Positions 59,120-64,000 of a DNA stretch of 64,000 nt are shown here, in pieces. The translations under genes and the position numbers were made by a program. The DNA lies in NCBI GenBank assembly GCA_964352665.1, contig CAYGSJ010000006.1, positions 1 to 64,000 of the forward strand. Direction: 5' to 3'. The stretch's first letter is position 1. Every line of letters begins with the position of its first letter. Origin of the DNA: UBA1672 sp964352665 (GTDB lineage Bacteria; Pseudomonadota; Alphaproteobacteria; Micavibrionales; Micavibrionaceae). The notes beneath the pieces are model-generated. The model had not been told where the DNA came from, ran no database searches, and saw only the letters and a program-made list of their open reading frames with translations.

Positions 59120-59920
59120 ATGGAAGATCAATTCACACAAGAAAAAAAAATAAAAGGCATTAACACTGTAGGGTTATTTGCGTTGATACAAAGGGAAGTG
59201 TTTAGGTTTTTGAATGTCTATACACAGACAATTATTGCCCCAATGATCACAACGCTTATGTTTTACACCGTGTTTGCTTTGGCTTTTGGCGGGATTACTC
59301 GTGAGATTAACAATATCTCGTTTCTGTCTTTTTTGGCGCCGGGTCTCATTATGATGACTATGGTGCAAAATTCCTTTGCAAACACCTCGTCATCACTCGT
59401 CATCTCTAAGGTCCAGGGCAATATTATTGATGTTTTGATGCCACCACTATCTGCGATGGAGATATTCACCGGATATGCTGTAGGGTCTGTATTGCGTGGA
59501 CTTACTGTGGGGATCTGTACGACAACAATGTTAGCACTTGTCGCCCCAATTCATATCCACTCTATTTCTGCAATAATAGCTTTTGCTGTATTGGGAACTT
59601 TCATGCTTGGAAGCTTAGGTATAGCGGCAGGAATTTGGTCCGATCGATTTGACCATATAGCAGCAGTGACAAATTTTATTGTTACTCCCATGACATTCTT
59701 ATCCGGCACATTTTATAACATTGATGTTCTGCCGGGAGTTTGGAAGGATATAGCACATTTTAACCCCTTCTTTTATATGATTGACGGCTTTAGGTATGGT
59801 TTCATAGGTCATGCCGATGGCAATATTTGGGTTGGTTTGTCTTTGTTAACGGTATGCAATATTTTTCTGTCCTTGTTATCCTATAGGATGATTAAAACAG
59901 GCTATAAAATTAAGGCTTAA
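59120..59920 (+). CDS. ABC-2 type transporter permease
   Basis: A 266-residue membrane protein with six predicted helices and the ABC-2 signature in the fifth region: FIVTPMTFLSGTFYNIDVLPGVWKDIAHFNPFFYMIDGFRYGFIG (shown by TPMTFLSGTFYN and FNPFFYMIDGFRYGF). Such permeases export lipids, polysaccharides or drugs. No ATPase subunit is encoded on either side: recX is divergent and hslO follows at 14 bases. Its partner ATPase must lie elsewhere. Confidence 0.92.
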   Translation: MEDQFTQEKKIKGINTVGLFALIQREVFRFLNVYTQTIIAPMITTLMFYTVFALAFGGITREINNISFLSFLAPGLIMMTMVQNSFANTSSSLVISKVQGNIIDVLMPPLSAMEIFTGYAVGSVLRGLTVGICTTTMLALVAPIHIHSISAIIAFAVLGTFMLGSLGIAAGIWSDRFDHIAAVTNFIVTPMTFLSGTFYNIDVLPGVWKDIAHFNPFFYMIDGFRYGFIGHADGNIWVGLSLLTVCNIFLSLLSYRMIKTGYKIKA

Positions 59921-59934
59921 TCTGGAATTATTGT

Positions 59935-60876
59935 ATGGGTGCTGATAACTACTTTCAAACATTTCAACTTGAATCTTCCAATATACGAGGAAGAATTGTC
60001 AGGCTTGGTAGTGTTTTGGATGAGATTTTGGATGCCCATAATTATCCACTGCCCGTTTCTCACCTTGTAGCAGAGACAGCAACATTAAGCCTTGCCCTGT
60101 CTTCCATGCTTAAATATGAGGGCATATTTACGCTTCAGGCCCAAGGCGACGGCCCACTTAAAATGCTTGTTTCCGATGTTACGAGCTCCGGAATATTAAG
60201 AGCATGCGCCTCTTTCGACGAAGAAAGAATGCAGCATTCTCGGGAACAGCTTTTGGCACTAAAAACGACGGAGAGTTCTCAAAATCATCTGGCTCAGTAT
60301 CTAGGTAAAGGCTATATTGCTTTTACCGTAGATCAAGGGCAACATACAGACCGTTATCAAGGGATTGTTGAGCTTAAAGGGGCGTCACTAGTAGATTGTG
60401 TCCAACACTATTTTACACAATCGGAACAGATTGGTACCGGCATTAAAATGGCCGTTGGCAGAAGAGGAAATCACTGGCGCGCGGGTGCTATTATGCTTCA
60501 GAATATGCCAGAGCAATACGCTGATCATGCTGCAATCGGAAATATGGATGAAGATGATTGGCGGCGTGCGATGATACTACTTGAAAGCTGTACAGAGGAT
60601 GAATTTTTAGATCCTGGCCTTGATACCGATAATTTGTTGATAAGATTATTCCACGAAGAGGGGATAAGGGTTTATGATCGACATGATATCCAAAAGGGGT
60701 GTCGTTGTGCCGCTGAGCGCGTAGAAAATATCCTATATTCAATGACAGAAGAAGATATCGAGCATATGAGTATTAAAGGAAAGATAGAAATGGTCTGTGA
60801 GTTTTGTAGTAAAGTTTATGTATATAAAGAGAGTGATGTTCTACGTAAAATCAAAGGAAAAAACGCTAATGAGTAG
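59935..60876 (+). CDS. hslO: Redox-regulated holdase Hsp33
   Basis: A 313-residue chaperone activated by oxidation. The N-terminal core holds GRIVRLGSVLDEIL, HLVAETATLSLALSSML-type segments and LQAQGDGPLKMLVSDV. The C-terminal zinc switch has CRCAAERVENIL and VCEFCSKVY, giving the four zinc-binding Cys. In the cytoplasm it protects unfolded proteins during oxidative and heat stress. The next lipoprotein gene overlaps its end by eight bases. Confidence 0.95.
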   Translation: MGADNYFQTFQLESSNIRGRIVRLGSVLDEILDAHNYPLPVSHLVAETATLSLALSSMLKYEGIFTLQAQGDGPLKMLVSDVTSSGILRACASFDEERMQHSREQLLALKTTESSQNHLAQYLGKGYIAFTVDQGQHTDRYQGIVELKGASLVDCVQHYFTQSEQIGTGIKMAVGRRGNHWRAGAIMLQNMPEQYADHAAIGNMDEDDWRRAMILLESCTEDEFLDPGLDTDNLLIRLFHEEGIRVYDRHDIQKGCRCAAERVENILYSMTEEDIEHMSIKGKIEMVCEFCSKVYVYKESDVLRKIKGKNANE

Positions 60877-61462
60877 TATTTTTAAGCAAAGATTTTGTAT
60901 TCTTTTTATTGCTGCGGTTGTCACCTTATTTATGCTGGGGGCGTGTAATGCTCCTTATAACGGTGGCGGGGAGCCGCTTGCTAAAATTACATATAATCAT
61001 ATAGATCCCATGCCTATCTATGTCGCGGCGTATGAGCCTGTGCCTTACCCAAAGCAGGTTGATTTGCAGGGTTTTGTTATGAACCCTGCTGACGTCGTCT
61101 ATAGTTACCTTCAAAACAGATTTCAGGCAGTTGGCGCGCAAGGCAAGCTTCGTGTGTCTGTTCATGATGTCTCTCTGACGCATGAAGTCACCGAGTCAGA
61201 AGGGAAAGTAAGGGCGGCAATAGGGGTAGACAGAAAAGACCACTATACTGTGCGCATAATGGTGAAGGTGCAATCTTATGGTCTTGATACATATAATGAT
61301 TCAGAGGTGGTTTTGACGGCGCACCGTAATATATTTATATCCGAGCATGTCTCTATCATCGAGCGAGAGGCGCTTGAAACAGAGGCGATGCAGGAACTTA
61401 TAGAAGATTTGAACACAGCATTGCGTAAAATTCTAAGAGACCGGTTTCAGGTTATTCATTAA
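60869..61462 (+). CDS. Unknown lipoprotein following hslO
   Basis: A 197-residue lipoprotein. The start MSSIFKQRFCILFIAAVV is followed by the lipobox LGAC with Cys at about 27. The ATG at 60869 overlaps the hslO stop and has AAGGA about ten bases upstream; earlier in-frame Mets lie inside hslO. The mature part starts NAPYNGGGEPLAKITYNHID and has AAYEPVPYPKQVDLQGF; the C-terminal half is a long helix (ERE ALETEAMQELIEDLNTAL). I recall small lipoproteins following hslO in alphaproteobacteria but know no function. Confidence 0.8.
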   Translation: MSSIFKQRFCILFIAAVVTLFMLGACNAPYNGGGEPLAKITYNHIDPMPIYVAAYEPVPYPKQVDLQGFVMNPADVVYSYLQNRFQAVGAQGKLRVSVHDVSLTHEVTESEGKVRAAIGVDRKDHYTVRIMVKVQSYGLDTYNDSEVVLTAHRNIFISEHVSIIEREALETEAMQELIEDLNTALRKILRDRFQVIH

Positions 61463-61471
61463 GAATAATAT

Positions 61472-62932
61472 CTAATTTTTCCAGAAATGGGGCGAAAACA
61501 TAACCAGAACCGCGAATACCTCTAGTCGCCCAACCAGCATACCCGCGCAGAGAACCCATTTTGAGCTATCTGGTAAACTTTGAAAGTTTCCGGAGGGACC
61601 TATAATATCTCCTAAACCCGGCCCAACATTAGAGATAGAGGTTACTGCTCCTGACATTGCGGTCATAAAATCCAGCCCTGTATAAGACAGGGCTATTGCA
61701 ATAACACTAAAACCCAGAGCGTATACAAAGAAAAAGCCCATAACAGACGAGGGCACATCTTTTGGCATTGGTTTTCCGTTATAGTGCGGAATCAGTACGC
61801 TGTTGGGGTGCAGTAATTTGCTGATCTGGATTTTTGTCACCGCATATAAAACTTGAAAACGGAAGATTTTTATTCCGCAAGACGTGGATCCGGCACAGCC
61901 CCCAATAGCCATTAGAAAGAAGAATATGCTTACCGAGAAACTGCCCCACGAGCCAAAATTCCCGTTGCCATAGCCTGTTCCTGTTATGATTGATATAACA
62001 TTAAACAAAGCCAACAAAATAACCTTTAGAAAAGGTATATTGCTTTGTTGTAGGACCATGAAAGAAACGAGAGCTATGGTAGCGATAGCAATAATAGATA
62101 AAAACCAACGTACCTGTGAGTCTATAAACAAAGGCCTTAAATTTCCGCGTACGGCTTTTAAGTATAAAACAAACGGCAGGCCACCTAGGGTCATAAATAC
62201 TATGGCTACTATGGAGGGGGCTGCCGTCTTGTAGTGGCCAAAAGAGGCGTCAAACGTTGAAAACCCGCCAGTTGATATGGTTGTCATCGCATGCGCAACA
62301 GCATCAAAAATCTCAAATCCGGCTAGTATGTAGCAAATAGCGCATAAACCAGTCAGAGCAGTATAGATAATAGCGATTGAACTTGCTAATTGAGCTGTTC
62401 TGGGGAGGGCCTTTTCATTTTCTGAAAGCTCGGTTTTAAAAATTTGCATACCGCCGACTTTTAAAAAGGGCAGAACCGACATAGCCATGATAATAATACC
62501 GATGCCCCCTAGCCATTGTAATATGGCTCGCCAAAGTAATATCCCTGCTGGCGCATAATCTAGGCCTGTAATTACCGTCGACCCTGTGGTTGTAATTCCT
62601 GAAATAGATTCGAAGAAAGAATCTGTGACGGACATATCCAGAGAAGAGAGCCAAAAAGGCAGTGCTCCAAATGTCGGAAGGATTAGCCAGGTACAATTGG
62701 TTAATAAGAAGGCTTGTCTTGTGGAAATATTGAATCTGTGCCCCGTGTTACTAAGAACGAGCGCGCCGCCGAAAAAGGCTGTTACAACAATACAGGCAAA
62801 AAACACTTTCCAGTCGTCATAACCAAAATAAACATCGGCCATCATGGGAAGTACCATGCTCAGGGAAAGGATGGAAAGTAAAATACCAATAACATATAAG
62901 ATCGGACGAAAATCCAAGAGTTCATACCTCAA
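61472..62932 (-). CDS. trkH: Trk-type potassium uptake protein TrkH
   Basis: A 486-residue TrkH/KtrB channel with four pore-loop repeats. The selectivity loops are recognisable by ISGITTTGSTVITG, MTTISTGGFSTFDASFG, ISIITGTGYGNGNFGSWG and VTSISNVGPGLGDIIG. It carries K+ inward together with the NAD-binding TrkA, which is not in the window. It is on the minus strand, upstream transcription blocked by a terminator after the OmpA-family gene. Confidence 0.95.
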   Translation of the reverse strand: MRYELLDFRPILYVIGILLSILSLSMVLPMMADVYFGYDDWKVFFACIVVTAFFGGALVLSNTGHRFNISTRQAFLLTNCTWLILPTFGALPFWLSSLDMSVTDSFFESISGITTTGSTVITGLDYAPAGILLWRAILQWLGGIGIIIMAMSVLPFLKVGGMQIFKTELSENEKALPRTAQLASSIAIIYTALTGLCAICYILAGFEIFDAVAHAMTTISTGGFSTFDASFGHYKTAAPSIVAIVFMTLGGLPFVLYLKAVRGNLRPLFIDSQVRWFLSIIAIATIALVSFMVLQQSNIPFLKVILLALFNVISIITGTGYGNGNFGSWGSFSVSIFFFLMAIGGCAGSTSCGIKIFRFQVLYAVTKIQISKLLHPNSVLIPHYNGKPMPKDVPSSVMGFFFVYALGFSVIAIALSYTGLDFMTAMSGAVTSISNVGPGLGDIIGPSGNFQSLPDSSKWVLCAGMLVGRLEVFAVLVMFSPHFWKN

Positions 62933-62958
62933 TTTCTTAAAATCATATAATCCATTAC

Positions 62959-62990
62959 AAAAAAAAAGAAGCGCTTTTTATGGCACTTCT
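62959..62990 (-). terminator. Rho-independent terminator of the OmpA-family gene
   Basis: On the minus strand AGAAGTGC, loop, GCGCTTCT (one G-T pair) is followed by eight T residues (plus-strand A run 62959-62966). It lies 26 bases beyond the stop codon of the OmpA-family lipoprotein and 27 bases before trkH. Confidence 0.9.
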
Positions 62991-63015
62991 CTTTGTAAAG
63001 CTATAATTTCGGCGT

Positions 63016-63909
63016 CTATTCAAACGAAATGTTTACACGGCGGTTGGCCGGTTCACGAACGTTATCAGATGTAGAAACCAAAAGCTCATCTTCTCCGCGG
63101 CTTTCAACAACCATTAAATCAGCGCTAACACCGCGTTTTACCAAGGCATCGCGCACAGCGTTCGCACGTTTAAATGCAAGGCGCTTGTTGTAGTCTGCGG
63201 CACCAGAGGTATCGGCATGACCGTGAACATTAATTTGGGATGGTGGGTTTTTAGCAACCTCGGAGGCAACTGCATCAAGCACATTCAGGGCGCCAGAGCT
63301 TAGTGATGAAGAATCCCAGTTAAAGAAAACAAGATACATAGCTTCTTCCGGAACCATAGGAGGCGGTTCATCGGCTTGAGCAACCGGCTCCTCTACAACG
63401 GGCTGGGGAGACTGCTGAACAAGTCCTTCCAACTCAGCAATAGCATCCAAGTAACCTTTTTTGCAGGAGAGGTCTTCCTTTGATTCCCAGTTTTCTTCCT
63501 GTTGCTCGATCCAGCAGTCGAATTTGGCTTGTGCCTTTGCGGATGTAGTCGGAGCAATTTCGCGTGAACCAAGGTCAAATGCCACGATAAGGCGGCCCCT
63601 CGCAGCGCCAAGCTCTTTTATGTGATGCTCGCTCAAATTCCAGTCACTTACTGGTTCAGGCATAACAGACTCGCCAGCAGCGGCTGAAAGACCTTTTCTG
63701 GCAAAATGGAGCGCATCCGGATAATCCAACATCTTTTCAAGCTCATTGTTAGCAAAAGCTTTGTACTCTGCCGATAATGCCTGAGTGAAAGGGCTTCCTA
63801 CTGGCTGTGCCTCGTTTAGCGCATCAACTTCACTATAAGTATCAAACATAGTACAGCCGCTAAGCGCAAGAAGGCCAACTGTAAGAATTAAGTTACGCAC
63901 GGATTTCAT
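63016..63909 (-). CDS. OmpA-family lipoprotein (peptidoglycan-associated)
   Basis: A 297-residue lipoprotein: MKSVRNLILTVGLLALSGC with the lipidated Cys at residue 19. A middle segment of about 130 residues is unique, with WIEQQEENWESKEDLSCKKGY (two Cys that may pair) and a Pro/Glu/Ala linker. The C-terminal OmpA domain has VFFNWDSSSLSSGALNVL, INVHGHADTSGAADYNKRLA and RANAVRDALVKRGV, which binds diaminopimelate of peptidoglycan. AAGGAG precedes the ATG. It probably tethers the outer membrane to the wall. It has its own terminator. Confidence 0.9.
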   Translation of the reverse strand: MKSVRNLILTVGLLALSGCTMFDTYSEVDALNEAQPVGSPFTQALSAEYKAFANNELEKMLDYPDALHFARKGLSAAAGESVMPEPVSDWNLSEHHIKELGAARGRLIVAFDLGSREIAPTTSAKAQAKFDCWIEQQEENWESKEDLSCKKGYLDAIAELEGLVQQSPQPVVEEPVAQADEPPPMVPEEAMYLVFFNWDSSSLSSGALNVLDAVASEVAKNPPSQINVHGHADTSGAADYNKRLAFKRANAVRDALVKRGVSADLMVVESRGEDELLVSTSDNVREPANRRVNISFE

Positions 63910-63946
63910 AATTTTTGCTCCTTAAAAATGAAAGCGTATTTCAAAG

Positions 63947-64000
63947 TTATTCATCAATCTCAAAATTCAAAGGTGAAACAAAAGTATCGGAAGGACGATT
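63947..64000 (-). CDS. Possible 3' end of a gene truncated by the window edge
   Basis: Reading on the minus strand from the right edge, a frame of 17 codons ends NRPSDTFVSPLNFEIDE and a TAA at 63949-63947, 38 bases before the OmpA-family start. It is short, so the coding claim rests only on the frame being open and the composition looking protein-like. Confidence 0.3.
   Translation of the reverse strand, partial: NRPSDTFVSPLNFEIDE

Noticed and set aside
1..64000. CRISPR arrays, insertion sequences, rRNA and tRNA genes
   Set aside because: No regularly spaced repeats, transposase genes or rRNA/tRNA patterns were seen by reading; a covariance-model scan would be needed to exclude a tRNA fully.

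Overview
The window reads as a stretch of alphaproteobacterial chromosome. Signs of this are sdhE of the SDHAF2 type, an Lrp / ELM1-family / trxB / lysR block, a MucR/Ros-type zinc-finger regulator, the lgt-midA-pgeF order, a proC-YbjN pair, a CTC-type (TL5) ribosomal L25 followed by pth and ychF, an alphaproteobacterial LexA box (GAAC-N7-GAAC), and the betaine-lipid pair btaA/btaB. Base composition looks to be in the low forties percent GC by eye. I could not place it below class. No rRNA, tRNA, CRISPR array or insertion sequence was recognised.

Layout. 1-8.4 kb: end of cysE, recG, sdhE, btaBA and mfd. 8.35-8.9 kb: two short unknown genes of distinctly higher GC. 9-22.5 kb: unknown gene plus an AmgK-like kinase, aspartate aminotransferase, lysR-trxB-ELM1, lrp, a lipase-like hydrolase, trmFO, an SOS-box-controlled Y-family polymerase, a TerB protein, fdxA, cysK and a ferredoxin-NADP reductase. 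22.5-30 kb: mutS-dut-coaBC, an Ala-rich membrane-anchored repeat protein with its own promoter and terminator, ubiE and murJ. 30-44.6 kb: trpS, tauE/safE-TIGR02186-usp, nfu-tsaB, mucR, proC, ybjN, lgt-midA-pgeF, prs, rplY-pth-ychF. 50.8-64 kb: a large cysteine-free unknown protein, ilvE, an OmpR/EnvZ-like pair plus a double-PAS histidine kinase, recX, an ABC-2 permease, hslO, a lipoprotein, trkH and an OmpA-family lipoprotein.

The most notable object is a 6.3-kb integrative element, about 44569-50833, inserted exactly at the stop codon of ychF. The last 15 bases of ychF are repeated perfectly at 50819-50833. Recombining the two junctions rebuilds an attP core that is a perfect inverted repeat (CGGTTT-N7-AAACCG), while the rebuilt attB core is imperfect. 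Decamers of the type ACCG[T/G]GTATA lie inside both ends and look like integrase arm sites. The element carries a tyrosine integrase, an AlpA-type excision/activator protein, a DUF3987 replication-type protein and five small unknown genes. It also holds a roughly 240-bp hairpin-rich segment of raised GC. Its gene set resembles P4-like or PICI-like satellites, but no structural phage genes are seen.

Functional themes of the host part are DNA repair and mutagenesis (recG, mfd, mutS, dut, Y-family polymerase, recX), sulfur, redox and Fe-S handling (cysE, cysK, fdxA, FNR, trxB, nfu, hslO), envelope biogenesis (murJ, lgt, betaine lipid, lipoproteins), and translation (trpS, tsaB, pth, rplY, ychF).
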